Below are positions 1-12,438 of a stretch of DNA of 64,000 nt, piece by piece. Both the position numbers and the translations under genes were made by a program. This DNA comes from Trichoderma breve. Lineage: Eukaryota > Ascomycota > Sordariomycetes > Hypocreales > Hypocreaceae. The stretch lies in the NCBI RefSeq assembly GCF_028502605.1, contig NC_079236.1, positions 3,100,001 through 3,164,000 of the forward strand. Direction: 5' to 3'. The notes under the pieces are model-generated. The model was given only the letters and a program-made list of their open reading frames with translations. It did not search any database and was not told the DNA's origin. How positions within the stretch are numbered: the first letter of the stretch is position 1; every line of letters starts with the position of its first letter.

Positions 1-1217
1 CCAGAGACTGCGAGAACGCGATAAACGAAGGTGATGACGAGAGGAAATCTCTTGTCAACCCAAGTCGCAGGTGGCTGAGGGACATGATGGGAGAAAAGAG
101 CTTTCGACTCGGACCCTAGGAGAGCTTGGAATTCAAGCCTTCATTCGTACCCCCGAGCAGGTCAGCCACCCATCGCATGGTGTAGTAATTGCTCCAGGAA
201 GCCCAGAAGGAATCGCTATCTAATCATAATCGAGCAGCTCGTCAACCCGCATCAGGCTATTTCCGCCGTTGGTTAAAACAAGCATAGAGCTGGGGGTCCA
301 CGCCGCGATCAGCGAATCCCAGAGCTTTCTGAGCGGCAGCGTCCGGCCAGCTTGGGCGGGTGGCTGGTCCCGTGCATCCTGACGTGCGCTGTGATTGTGC
401 TGAGAAAGGTCTAGGATGGTGTTGATGGAGGTGCGGGGCTTTGTGACAAGTTGCTTGATAGAGGCTCGGCTGGGGAGACAGTGACAGGCCAAGTCTCCAA
501 GGCTTTTCTCTTGTCCTAGAGTGTGGCCGGCAATAATTGCGCGCAACCGAGTTTTGTCGCTGTCAAAGTTCTCTCTTGGATGTTTGCGGCCAAGCTTCTG
601 GAGTTTGTGGAGAAATAGGTTCAACTTTGACGCCCATGACGAAGTACGAAGGTGCGGCGTTGAGTGACGTCAAGGGGAAAGTCAATAGAAGACAAAGCGA
701 AGCTATTCCCGTTTTCTTTTCCGCCTGCCTTTTTGAAGTTCGAGATGGAAAGTAATCTTTAGCCTTTGACTGATGAAGAAAATTCCATTGTTGGAGATAG
801 ATAGAATGTTTCAGAATCACATGTTATGTCGTTGGGCGAATACTTGATGTACCTGTTCCTTTGTTCTTGGACCAGGTCAGGTCTAAGTGGTGATGAACCA
901 CGATGAGACTAGGGCACTCCAAGCTCTTCAATGACATCGAAGACCCAAGCGTGCCAAGGTATGATGCATAATGTATATAACCCTTTCAGATACGCCATTT
1001 AATAACTCTGACACCTGTCAAAGATGCATGTCAAAGTTGATTGACTTCATACCTAATCGTATGCTGTCAATCTCGTCATTTCAGCCTCTTGTCTAAGTGA
1101 GGGTGCAGCCCCGCTTTGCCCATTTGCTCAAAGGCCCACCATGGTCAGCCTTCATAACCAATAACAAGGAAGCCTCCCACCATCACCAGCCATGGGAAGC
1201 GGATCACCGCTTCAATC
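1..1217. other. intergenic, no supported gene
   Basis: No family is recognisable here. The longest open frame is on the minus strand (220-624, 134 codons, starting MNLFLHKLQKLG and ending DELLDYD). It has no domain, no neighbour support and no obvious splice partners, so I do not call it a gene. It could be a lineage-specific small protein or an exon of a gene extending left of the window. Confidence 0.5.
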
Positions 1218-1289
1218 GGTTCCATGGTCTAACGGTTATGACTGCGGATTCTGATTCCGCCAGCGAGGGTTCGACTCCCTCTGGAACCT
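1218..1289 (+). tRNA. tRNA-Gln (anticodon CUG)
   Basis: The sequence folds as a 72-nt cloverleaf. The acceptor strands GGTTCCA (1218-1224) and TGGAACC (1282-1288) pair perfectly and are followed by discriminator T1289. The anticodon stem GCGGA/TCCGC encloses loop TTCTGAT, giving anticodon CTG, which reads CAG (glutamine). The T arm is GAGGG-TTCGACT-CCCTC. No intron is present. A run of T directly downstream (about 1289-1295) is the expected RNA polymerase III terminator. Confidence 0.95.
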
Positions 1290-3030
1290 TTTTTTGCTCT
1301 TTTGCCTGAAAATTTCTTTATCCTCTCTAGAGATGAACAAGACTAGCGATGCCTTTATAGCGGCAACATATCCTCAGAATGCCACATTGTTGAAAGGCGC
1401 TTTGATGAATGCTGCTGAACCTGCAGCTGCCTTTCGCTTATAATAACATAAGATAGCAACATTTTCTCCGACTTCGGCAGTCCCCTCTCTTACCTTTTTT
1501 TTTCTTCTCTTTCAAACTTGGCCAGCGTCTCTCATATACATCATATTGCATTGAAAATCCACAGATATCTTGTGTTGGCTTTGTTTTATATAGCAACGAA
1601 ACGTCGATGAGGAACCATCCATCCTTCGCCAACGCCTTCATCCAGTGAGGAGACGCATATTGCCCCCGGCCGTAGAGAGAGCCTGTATTGCGGTACCGTA
1701 CAAAATGTGTGTCATCTAAGAGGAAAATTTGACGGCTTGCACAGCCATAAGGAAATGAACTCAGAATCTTGATCGATTAACATTACCTCCACGATTTCAA
1801 TCCGCAGTACGTGTATTCGGCCAGATTTGGATCTTATCAATCTTGAGCATTGTCCCTGATTTAGACAAGCGTGCTATGCATGTCGGCCTCAGGCATGAAA
1901 ATCCCAGATTTCAAAGGGAAAATGTGCTCCGGTACTATTTCCCGGCATTTCTCCCTTGGCTTGAATGTCGCACTTGCTCCTGGTACTCGTACTACCGTGT
2001 AATCTATTGAATTTGCCCGTCGCAGTAGGAACCATTAGCTGCTTTGTACCCATGCATGGCGACTAATACGAATACATCCATACCCGTTCTACATGCCCAA
2101 GGTATCTTATCTTGTCTTCGTAGGATTCTTTGTATGTAACCAGTGTTCAACTACTAAACCAAGCAGCCGTATGCAGGCTGATGCAACATGAATTGATCAT
2201 CCCATTGCTTTGTACCTTTTGTTTGTGTGGAGCAGATTTGGGACCCACTTATTTAGCCATGTTTGGCTTTTCCCTTGCATTAGAAGCGGCGAAGCAACTG
2301 GATTCAGCTGATCAGAGGCGCCTTTTGGAGTGTCGGCCACGTGCCCTGAGCTCTAAAATCAAGGGTGAGAAAGAGTGAGATCTGCCCGTCCGCTGAATTT
2401 TGAGATCCATGGACAGCAGTTCTAGCACAGGGCATGTCTAGCAGAGAGATTTCGAGTCATACCGCCGCTACAGGGACTCCATAGAGGCGTCAGAATCAGC
2501 AAAAGACTGGCTGGCTGGCTTGGAAGCAACAAGCCTGATCCATTTGAATTCGCCTCAGAGGTCCCCTTACCCCTGCCCAGTGCATGCATAGCGCTGCACC
2601 CGCTCCGTCCAGTGCTTGGAATGGCCTGACGCTCAGGTGTTATGAGCCCACTAACGCTGACGGTACAGTACAGCCCGCCGCTGCACTGCACCCACTATTA
2701 CAGCAGGTCTTAGCGATCAGTGCAGCCGCTCCAGTCTCTTTCCCGGCAGCCGCACCCCCGTCGCCGTGAATTTCTCCGCATCATCACCAACCTACAGGCT
2801 TGAGTTCAGTGGACGCACTCCCTGTCCCACGCACCACAGCGCAAGCACCGCATCTCGCACACCCACACCGAGCATCTCGACTTTGTACGTCGCGCGCCTT
2901 GCGAAACCAACCAACTGCAAAAAATACGGCAAAAATTCACAGCACAAGATCCTCCTGCCCTGCCTGGTCGCATCGCGTCTGCGCTCGCCATCAGCCGCTC
3001 GATGGCCTAGCCGAGCTGAAACCACCCGCC
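1290..3030. promoter_or_regulatory. intergenic / 5' leader of the KDM4 gene
   Basis: No supported coding sequence. Short open frames at 2584-3140 on both strands are overlapping shadows of the CT/CA-rich leader just upstream of the demethylase start. The stretch probably holds the promoter and a long 5' UTR, possibly with short upstream open reading frames. No specific binding site is claimed. Confidence 0.4.
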
Positions 3031-6000
3031 ATGTCAGACGACGCCTGCGTCCCAGAGCCGTCCGAGGCGCTGAAGGAGCAGGTCAACGACCAGATCGAGT
3101 GCGCCAAGCAGCCCGCCTTCTTGCACTCTCCGCCCGATAGCAACGATGCCGGCAAGTCGGAGTCGAGCGACTCGGAGCTGAGCGACCTCGAGGACGAGCC
3201 GCCGCTGGAGGATGCGCCGATGCTCCCCCCGGATCTCGGCGCTGAGGACCTGGACGACATTGGCGACATCCAGCCAGACCATTGGTCCTCTGGCAATGTG
3301 CCCGTCTTCAAGCCGACCATGGATCAGTTCAAGGATTTCAAGCGTTTCGTATGTTGACAGCCATTCGGGTCCCAATTGTTTTTGTCTGCCTGTGTTTGGC
3401 TCTGTGCCTTTGTTCGCTAACTGTTGAGCCTTTGCTTTTCAACAGATGACAAAAGTCGACAGCTATGGAATGAAGTCGGGCATTATCAAGGTGATCCCGC
3501 CAGATGAGTGGAGGGATGCGCAGCCCCCCCTTGACGATCTCGTAAAGCAAGTCCGAGTCCGCGAACCAATCAAGCAGGACATCATGGGGTCCAACGGCAC
3601 ATACCGCCAAGTCAACATCCTCCATGGACGATCCTACAACATACCGCAATGGAGGCAGCTGTGCGAACAGAGCGAGCATCAGCCTCCCGCCAGGCGTGGA
3701 GAGCGACGTGCGAATGCAGACAAGCCTAGGCCCACGCGAGCTCGCCCTGCTCCCAAGGGCGCGAATGCTGCTACTACTACTGATGCCGCCACCACCACCA
3801 GCTCTCAGAGGACTCGGGGGAGAGGGCGACCACCCAAGAAGGGAAAGCAAAAGAAGAGTGAAGAGAGTCGCCCCATGACTCCCGTCTCGCCAAAAGTTGA
3901 GGCTGAAGGCGAAGGCGAAGGCGAAGGCGCAGAAGACGAGGTTATGGACTCTATCGAAAAGGAGCTAGGCACCGAGGTGGACTATGAGGACGAAGATGAT
4001 CAACCCACCGTCCGCAGAATGGGTGGCGTTAGGCCCGCCAAACCAAAGATTCAATCAACCTCAGCGCGCCGGAAATTCAGTCGTCGAGAAGCCTCTGCAG
4101 TCATCGATGAGGCCGCCTTTAAAGATTTCGACTATCGCATGGACATCTCCGACTACACGCCTGAGCGCTGCGAAGAACTAGAGAGAGTATATTGGAAAAC
4201 CCTGACATATGCTCAACCACTATACGGCGCCGATCTGATGGGCACGCTCTTTGATGAAAGGACCGAGAATTGGAATCTGAACAAGTTGCCCAACCTCCTG
4301 GACGTTCTCGGTACAAAAGTCCCCGGTGTCAATACGGCATACCTCTATCTTGGCATGTGGAAAGCGACGTTTGCGTGGCATCTCGAGGATGTCGATCTTT
4401 ACAGCATCAACTATCTTCACTTTGGCGCTCCCAAACAATGGTACAGCATTTCTCAGGCCGATGCTCGACGATTTGAGACAGCCATGAAGAGTATTTGGCC
4501 CGCTGATGCCAAAGCCTGCGATCAGTTCCTCAGACACAAGGCCTTTCTTATCTCGCCCCAACATTTGAAGCAGCATTATGGTATCAAAGTCAATAAAGTC
4601 GTCTCGTATCCCGGTGAATTTGTCGTCACATACCCCTATGGATATCACTCCGGCTATAACTTGGGGTACAACTGCGCCGAGGCAGTCAACTTTGCTCTCG
4701 ATTCCTGGCTTGAGATGGGCAAGATTGCCAAGAAGTGCGAATGTGCTCAGGCCCAAGACAGCGTATGGGTCAACGTCTATGAGATTGAACGTAAACTGCG
4801 CGGCGAGGAGACTGAGTACGAAGAGACAGAGGAGGAGGACGATGACGACGATGACGACGACGATGACGAGCTCTTAGGGCTTCCCACTCCTCCTGGTGGC
4901 CATGGGGTGAAATTCAAGGACGCAAGCCGCAAGAGAAAGCGCGGTCGGGCTGACAAAGGTGCTAAGGTCAAGGTCAAGAAGATCCGACTACGGCTCAAAG
5001 TCAAGGCTGAGCCGCCCTGTTGCCTGTGCCCCAATGATGTACCGAACCTCGAGTTTCTACCAACCGATGACGGTAGAAAGGCCCATCGTCTCTGCGCCCT
5101 CTACATTCCAGAGACATACATTGACACAGTGGATGGCAAAGAGATTATCTCCAACGTCACTGCAGTGCACAAGGATCGTCTGGATCTCAAATGCCTGTTT
5201 TGTCGATCGAAGCGTGGGGCGTGCTTCCAGTGTTCCCAAAAGAAATGCGCAAGGGCATACCACGCAACATGCGCTGCAGCTGCCGGAGTGTTTACGGAGG
5301 AGCAAGAGGTGCCCGTCTTTGGCGAAGATGGGACAGAGTATAAAGAACAAGCCTTTGAGTTTAGCTGCCGCTTCCACCGCACCAAGCGTGATAAGAAGCT
5401 GGATGGCGATGCCCTGGAAGAGGACTCTCGCATTCTCAAGGCCGCTGAAGCCCTCCAAAAGGGAGACATTTGTCAGATGCAGTATCACAAAGGCGAAATC
5501 TTTGCCGGAATGGTGGTGGAAAATCGGCCAGACGAGCGAATGCTCCTCGTTGACCTTCTTCCCAACGGTGACCGGCTGGAGGTTGAGTGGAAATGGCTGC
5601 TACTTCCGGATCCATCCGACTACCACCTACCCAAGGCGTCCGCAAATGCCATCCCGCTGCCATCTTCACAAAAGGCAAAGGATAAGCTGAATGCCAAGCG
5701 CCATCAAGGGGATGACAAGCCACGAAAGGGCGATCCGTTTATCGAGGGAGACTATACTTGGGCAGAATTCCACACCAGCGAGGTCACCACTCAGCAGGCC
5801 AAGGTCGATTTCAGCAAGCAAGACCAGGTCTGGTATTATCTCGGAAAGACTTCGACCGAGGCGAGGGCTCAGTATACCGAAGATCCGTCAAACCCACGGC
5901 ACAACGCCAAGGGCAATTTCCTGGATACACTTCCGAAACCCCCCAAGCCTGTACCCGCGCGACCTGTATATCAGCAGAGAGCCTATGGAGTTCCTGGTCA

Positions 6001-7707
6001 GTTCGCTCATACGGGTGTTTTTGCGGGCCACATGATGACACCCACGAACGCTACGGGCTCAGAAAGGCCATACGTCTATCAACCAAGAACCCCCATCGGC
6101 TACACCCACCAACCTCCCGGGACCTATTCATTCCAAGGGGCGAACGCTCCTCCTCATCCCCAGACTCATCCCCAGACTCATTCTCATCATCCTCCCGCTC
6201 ACAATCAGTATCAAACAACTCACCGTCAGTATCAACCGTTTCACCAGTATCAACCATATCCAGCACAACGGTTTGACCACATGGCTGGGGCAAACGCAGA
6301 CCCTCGAGTTCAAGCATTCCCGCCACCCCTACCACCGCAGCCGCAGCCGCAGCAGCAGCAGCAGCCACAATCTTCTTTCCCAGCGTCATTGACGGCAAGG
6401 GCTTCGGCAACTCCCGCAAATCATAGGGCTGCTCCAACTACCCATGGCCAGCAGCAATATGGCAAGCCCACTTGGCAAGTTCATTCATCGGTCTATCAAA
6501 AGTACCCCTTTTTCCAAGTCAATCACAATAGGCAAGTCTCTTGACCGTTCGGCTGCGTATAGTAACTTGTTACTAACCAAAGCTGTACAGGGAACCATCC
6601 AAATACCGAACCCCTTATTCGCCCTGGGGTGGATTCACCAACGGATACGAAGGCGATTTGAGAGCACACTTGCTAGCAAATCAAAACGATCTTCTCCGAC
6701 GGGCATCCTTGACTGCAATGTCTCCAGTGAGCACTCCAGGACCATACCACGCCTCGCCTTCTGTGCCTGCACCACACAACGGCCCAGCTGTTCCCGTAGC
6801 ACAGCAGACAGCGACGTCGGCGCAGCATACTGCTTCCACGCTCCCTGCACCGATATTAGGAACTGCAAGCCACCAATACCATCCGGCGATCAAAGCGCAG
6901 TATAGGAATCTGATCCAGCCGCCCAGCAAGCCCAAGCCAACCCCGGTCTCCAAGTCGTACAAGGTTGGCTTACCCGCTGCTATCAGTTTGTCTCTGAAAT
7001 CGACTAAATCCGCAATGCAGGTTCCGTCCAAACAATCTCCAGTGCCTTTGCCAGCAAACTTCTTGGCTGCCATGACTCCCTCTGCCGGTACTCCTGCGCC
7101 CTCCTCCGCTAAGCATTCACCTCTTCAGCCGGGAAGTCCCCAGGGCGCCTATCCCAGCACAAAAGCAGCTGTGGCATCCTCCCCATCACCTCCGCAAGAG
7201 TCAACAAGCCCTGGAAGTTCAACACCAAAAGCAGTGCAACCGCCTCAGAGAATATCCACAACTCCAGTACCGCTCCCCAAATTTTCAATGTCATTCCAAG
7301 GAAGTACAGGGGCCCCTTTATCATCATCTGCAATAACCAAACCACCGATCTTACCGCAGGCTTCACAACCAGCTCCTTCGAGAGAATATGACCAAAGTTC
7401 TTTCGCGCTTAAAGAGCCATCAGACATTCCTCGAGAGACTGTGGCGCCAATTAACGAGTCTCCAAATGGCACTTCTAATAATGTAATTCCAGACAAGCCA
7501 ATGTCTGCAGCTTCAGTACTGTCAACCACCATCACGACTAATATGCAGACTGGGGATGGCCAAGCCCCACAGTCCAGTCCTACCAAAACCGCAATGCATC
7601 ATCAGCCCGAAGGATTCCCAGACGTTCCAGGCTGCGAATCTATGGAGTTTGTCGAGCGGATGATGGAAAATTTGAGAAAAGCGTCCCAGCGACGGCCTTC
7701 AAACTGA
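3031..7707 (+). CDS. kdm4: KDM4/JHDM3-type histone lysine demethylase (JmjN-JmjC-extended PHD)
   Basis: Nuclear Fe(II)/2-oxoglutarate oxygenase predicted to demethylate histone H3 (K9/K36 in the KDM4/Rph1 family). Exons 3031-3348, 3446-6531 and 6591-7707 give 1506 residues. JmjN starts near residue 89 (VPVFKPTMDQF) and is split by intron 1. The JmjC domain carries WHLED, giving Fe ligands H418 and E420, and YHSGYN, giving H507; the 89-residue spacing fits KDM4. An extended PHD finger follows (about 631-745, starting CCLCPNDV), then a Tudor-like stretch near 780-840. An acidic D/E run lies between JmjC and PHD. The C-terminal third is disordered and rich in P, Q, H and S. Intron 2 (6532-6590) uses a GC donor in the context AG/GCAAGT with branch TTACTAACC; without splicing the frame stops at 6544. 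The start is the first ATG in frame with JmjN. All catalytic residues are intact, so an active enzyme is likely. Confidence 0.93.
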
Positions 7708-8798
7708 ACAGAGACCGAACGTTAAAAGGACAACATCCTAGTTTCGCTTCTACTTCACCTCGCGATGGATTCATGGCGGTACTTCTCGTACGCCTGTATA
7801 AATTCTTCATATCTTCTTTTTCTTCTACTTCTTTTTTTGCTTTTAGGGGGAGCAGTTTGGTGCGACAAATTATGATTTATTAAGGTTACGTAAACTACGT
7901 TATAACGGCACAGTCGATGAAAAAACCAGGGATTTTATTTGGACCTTTGTGTCCTTACTTTTTGGCGTGTTGAAATTGCCGTCTGGCGTTGGAACGGGAG
8001 TATTTGGCGATTGTTTTGAGGCTCAGTCTAGAAGAAAGTGGCATTGCCACGCTGGAAGCAGAGGGGGATTCGACGATTGCTGCGGCTGCTTTTTATTAGG
8101 AGAAAGTTACGGCGACGTAAGTGTATTATTATATTACATACCGCAGGTAGTCACACGACAATTGGGATTTTTCTTTTCATAGTTCTTGATTTGGTTTGGT
8201 GATATCTTGTGTTTTCTTTGAAAGCGTTATCTGGGGGAAAAAACATGTTGCTGTTGGCGTCGAAGATACTCGCCTCCTTTGCCATAAAATATACGCAGAG
8301 TTTGCGTGTTTCCTGGCCAACATTTGAATGGTTTTAATCTACACAACAGCCACAGACACTATCTGGGGATAAACATGCTCAAACGCAATATTCTCCCGAT
8401 AATTAGCAGCTGTTGAACCCAGTACAAGCAGTATGCACTTCCAGACTCCAGGTTGTAGGTAGAGCTACCTTTGTGGGAGTACGTGAATTGCATGTCCCTC
8501 CGTTGTCTGGCCAGAGGAGGCTTTACACTTTCACGCTGGGTTTCTATTTAAATTGAACTGTCTGCTGGTCTTCTGTTTGTTTTCTTTTCTTTTCTTCACA
8601 CATCTCTCCATCACAACCTGTCACGTTCTTGGATAATATTCTTCAGCTCACCGCGTTTGTCTGAACACCACACGCTGTTGACATTTGTGTTCACATTTGC
8701 TCTCACATCTACGTGACTACTACTCTACAAACACTACCTCAAATTTCTATCACACCCTGAACATCTTCTCTTTGTTGCACCAACACCCGCAGGACAAA
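7708..8798. other. intergenic: KDM4 3' UTR and kinase promoter/leader
   Basis: The first part is T-rich 3' UTR-like sequence. The second part, from about 8560, is a CT-rich leader (TTTTCTTTTCTTTTC, many CACA and CATCT steps) typical of fungal promoters just before the kinase start. An open frame at 7949-8182 has no recognisable content. Confidence 0.4.
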
Positions 8799-9993
8799 AT
8801 GTCCACCACCACCACCAACTCCAGCAAAACTATTTCCATCAAGTCCAATGGCACTATGGGCACCTACTCCGGTGATACTGCCGCTGCCGAGGGACTTTGG
8901 CACTCGCAGCCCTCACTGGCGGATTCAGCGTTCTCTCACAGAACTTGGAATGAGAAAGATGAAGCGCATTCGAATGCCAATAAGGGCATATACATCTGTG
9001 ACAAGTATCTCCGCGGCAGTGTCTTGGGTCAGGGGGCTTGGTCTGTCGTCCACAAGGTCAAGAGAGTTGCGGACGGCAAGCTTTTTGCTGGCAAGGCGTC
9101 TTGCGATGAGCAGCTGAACCAGGAGATTGAGATACTTCTCAAGTTTAGCCATGTGAGTAGTTCACTTTTCGTTGAGAATATCCTGTTCATTTCAGAAGCT
9201 GTCCCTTTTTGAACGAACCAAGCTGACATGTTCATTTTCCATCGCTCAGAATCACATCTTGAAATTTGTTGAACTCCACCAGCAAGGTGAAGCCGGAGGG
9301 GCTAAGATCCTCATCACCGAGCTTTGTGCAGAGGGAGACCTGGGCGAGCATATCTATCACGTTCCTGGCGGCATGGGCAAGAGAGATATCCTCCTCGTTA
9401 TGAGCCAAATAGGGGATGCGCTTGCCTTTATTCATGAACAGAACTATTACCACTCGGATGTCAAGCCACGAAACATCCTCATCCGCAAATTAAACCCCAT
9501 CGAAGTTGTTCTAGCCGACTGCGCAGACTGCCAAGTCTGTGGCACCGAAATATATGGCGACAAGGACATTCGCACCCAGACTGGAACATACAAATTCTGG
9601 TCTCCGGAGATGGCGAAGCACGTCCGCCACGATGGCAAGGATGACGATATTTGGGCTCTCGGAATCACCTTGCTTAGCATGATGGCGCAACAGCCGGAGA
9701 TGCGAGTCACACATAAGAGGAAGATATACGACGACGTGTACAAACATACTGGATGTTGTGGCAAACAAGCACGAGACCTCCTGGCACTTAATCCAGAAGA
9801 CGGACTTGTGAAACTTGCCGGACGGATGCTGGTTCTTGCGTCTAAGGGGCGTATTACGGCGGCGGAGTGCAGTCAGGAGGCCATGAAGCTTTTGGAGCAG
9901 TTGGATAAAGATGGAGAGGAGTCTAAGGGCAAGGGCACAGAGGGACTGGGTATTCAGTCGCCTGAGGGGTTCAAGCCTATTTCTTTTTGGTGA
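8799..9993 (+). CDS. divergent eukaryotic-type protein kinase
   Basis: Single-domain kinase of 365 residues from exons 8799-9152 and 9250-9993; the intron has donor GTGAGT and acceptor CTCAG. After about 65 variable residues come a glycine loop (LGQGAWSVV, 76-84), the ATP-anchoring lysine K99 and a C-helix glutamate near 109-111. The catalytic loop is HSDVKPRN, with H186, D188, K190 and N193. The metal-binding motif reads DCA (208-210) instead of DFG. SPE (236-238) stands for APE, and DIWALG (253-258) follows. Core acidic and lysine residues are kept, so it may be active, but the R of HRD and the F and G of DFG are changed, so regulation by activation-loop phosphorylation is doubtful. I cannot assign it to a named kinase family. 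It lies between unrelated genes with its own promoter. No membrane segment or signal peptide is seen. Confidence 0.85.
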
Positions 9994-10690
9994 AAGGGAC
10001 TCGAGTCTGATGTATGATGACTTTATGATGGAATACACTGGGAAGAATATTGGTTGCTAGTTGATTTGTTTGAGATGAGAGCTATTGGGCTGTATCGTCA
10101 CAGCGTTATACTTGGAAGTTTTGTTTTACTTGATATTAAATGAATAGGGAGCAATCCATATTCATATAGCGACCTAAACTAGGAAATAGATTGGAATAGA
10201 TAAAAAATTATACCCGAGATGGCTTCGTTTCATGTGCTAAAACTCCAAAACTGGACCAGCACTGATCAATGAAGTCCACGAGCGTTGACGCCATCGCCTA
10301 AACCCCCGCAATCCCTTAGTCATCCACTCGGGCTGTTTTCAGCAATTGTTTAAGCCGATGTCGCAACCACGTTTCACGTCACAAAAGAGAATCCTTTTAG
10401 GAATCCCGCGATCTGCAAGGGCGTGAGAGTGCATATCGATTACTATTTCATACCCGAGCCGTGCCTCTTTTTTTGCGTGTTTCCACGGCCCAATTGCCGC
10501 GTCTTTTGTTGCTTATCGTGGTTATAGCCGGCACATCGAGAGAGGGGGGAACCAATCCGTGACCCTCCCTACATTATCCTCTCTATTTTTTTTTTTTTTC
10601 GCACGCCTAATCGATTGCATCACCGGCTACTTTAACCCATTTGAGAAAAGAAGAGAGGGAAAAAGCGGGTGTTGAGTTTTCCATTCTTCA
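9994..10690. other. intergenic, no gene
   Basis: Contains the kinase 3' UTR and the aminotransferase promoter. A T15-type tract lies near 10588-10602, about 90 bases before the aminotransferase ATG. Nothing else is recognisable. Confidence 0.4.
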
Positions 10691-12438
10691 ATGTCTTTTT
10701 CTGCTCTGCGAGCGTCTTCTCTTGGTATCGTCCGCAGTCGAATCGTGTTTGCAGCTAGCAAAGGACCCGTGGCGCATAGCGCAGCTCTCATAAGATCTTA
10801 TTCGGCCATGAGCGGCAGCTTCAAGGTAAAACCTGCGGCCAGAGTGTCGGGGCAGAAGCAGGATGTGTGGTAAGTGGACTTGACTGTACGAGTAGTGAGC
10901 TTCAAGTGCATATGGGCTGTAAGATGAGCGAAAACGTTGAAAAAAGGACAACGAAAATGCTGAGATGAGAACACGGTTAGGACCATTGTCAATGAGGCGG
11001 CAGCTGCGTCGCCCAAGCAGCCCATTGTGAACATGGGCCAGGGCTTCTTCGGCTACAACCCGCCGAAATTCATTCTCGATGCTGCCAAGGAGGCGCTGGA
11101 CCGCGTTGATTGCAACCAGTACTCGCCTACCAAGGGCAGGCCGAGGTTAAAGAAGGCCATTGCCGATGCCTATTCGCCCTTTTGGGGGAGGAAGATTAAC
11201 CCCGAGACTGAGGTGACGATTACGACGGGGGCCAATGAGGGTGAGTTGGGTCGTGTTGAGCTGAGGCAGTCTAATTCCTAACAATGGTGGGTGATGGCAG
11301 GTATGCTCAGTGCCTTCATGGCTTTCATTGAGCCGGGTGACGAGGTCATCATCTTTGAGCCCTTCTTCGACCAGTACGTATCATACGTTTCACCACGGCA
11401 ATGTTTGCTTGCCATGAGTTATTCACACGGAAATATAGGTACATTAGCAACATCGAGATGCCTGGCGGCAAGATTGTCTATGTGCCCATGCACCCTCCAG
11501 CCACCGGAGCCACTAAGACCTCTTCAGCAGCCGACTGGACCATTGACTTTGACGAGCTAGAGAGAGCCATTACTCCCAAGACAAAGATGATTGTCCTCAA
11601 CACCCCTCGTACGTCTACTCCTAATGAATGTATAGACGAGAGAGTTTGAGAACTAATGATGCTTTAGACAACCCCGTTGGCAAAGTCTTCTCCAAAGACG
11701 AACTGCAAAAGATTGGTGACCTGTGCGTCAAGAACAACATCATTATCCTCTCCGATGAGGTGTATGACCGCCTGTTCTACGTGCCTTTCACCAGAATCTC
11801 GACCCTGTCTCCTGAAATCGAGCAGTTGACAATCACGGTTGGCTCTGCTGGCAAGAACTTTTACGCCACAGGTTGGCGTGTTGGTAAGAAGCCCATGTCG
11901 TGAATATTGACGAATATTCCTGTATGCTGACCTGAGTTTTCTAGGCTGGCTCATGGGCCCGGAGCATCTCATCAAATATGTCTCTGCGGCACATACACGA
12001 ATTTGCTACTCGTCTGTCTCGCCTCTACAGGAAGCCTGCGCCGTTGGATTCGAAAAGGCCGAGGCCGAAGGTTTCTGGGACGATGCCATCCGCGACATGA
12101 AGGGCAAGATGGACCGTTTCAACGAGGTCTGGGACGAGCTTGGCCTCCCTTACTCGGAGCCCGAAGGCGGCTACTTTGTCCTCGTCAACATGAACAAGGT
12201 TCAACTCCCGGAGGACTACCCCTTCCCTCCCCACGTGGCAAGCCGGCCGCGAGACTTTAAGCTGTCGTGGTTCTTGATCCAGGAGGTTGGCGTTGCTGCT
12301 ATCCCGCCGACTGAGTTTTACACGGATGAGAATGCGCACATGGCGGAAGATTACCTCCGATTTGCGGTTTGCAAGGAGGATTCGATATTGGAGGAGGCGA
12401 AGAACAGGTTGAGGGGACTGAAGAAGTATATGAAATAA
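10691..12438 (+). CDS. bna3: kynurenine-type aminotransferase, class I, PLP-dependent (BNA3-like)
   Basis: Predicted to transaminate kynurenine (to kynurenic acid) and possibly other amino acids with 2-oxo acids. Six exons: 10691-10869, 10981-11240, 11301-11373, 11439-11608, 11668-11883 and 11945-12438, giving 463 residues with all phases matching. The first ~40 residues are rich in R, S and A without acidic residues (MSFSALRASSLGIVRSR), consistent with a mitochondrial presequence; an internal Met (SYSAM) could start a cytosolic form. Family marks are NMGQGFFGYNPP, QYSPTKGRPRLKKAI, NTPHNPVGK, LSDEVYDRL and SAGKNFYATGWRVGW, in which K290 should bind PLP. The C-terminal domain is complete (RICYSSVSPLQEA to the end). 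Length and motifs fit yeast Bna3 and mammalian KYAT. It is followed by xanthine dehydrogenase, but a 1.5 kb gap gives no evidence of co-regulation. Other class I aminotransferases of this subfamily are the main alternative. Confidence 0.92.

Noticed and set aside
4220..4756. 178-codon minus-strand frame
   Set aside because: Antisense to the JmjC core of the demethylase; the plus strand has all catalytic residues.
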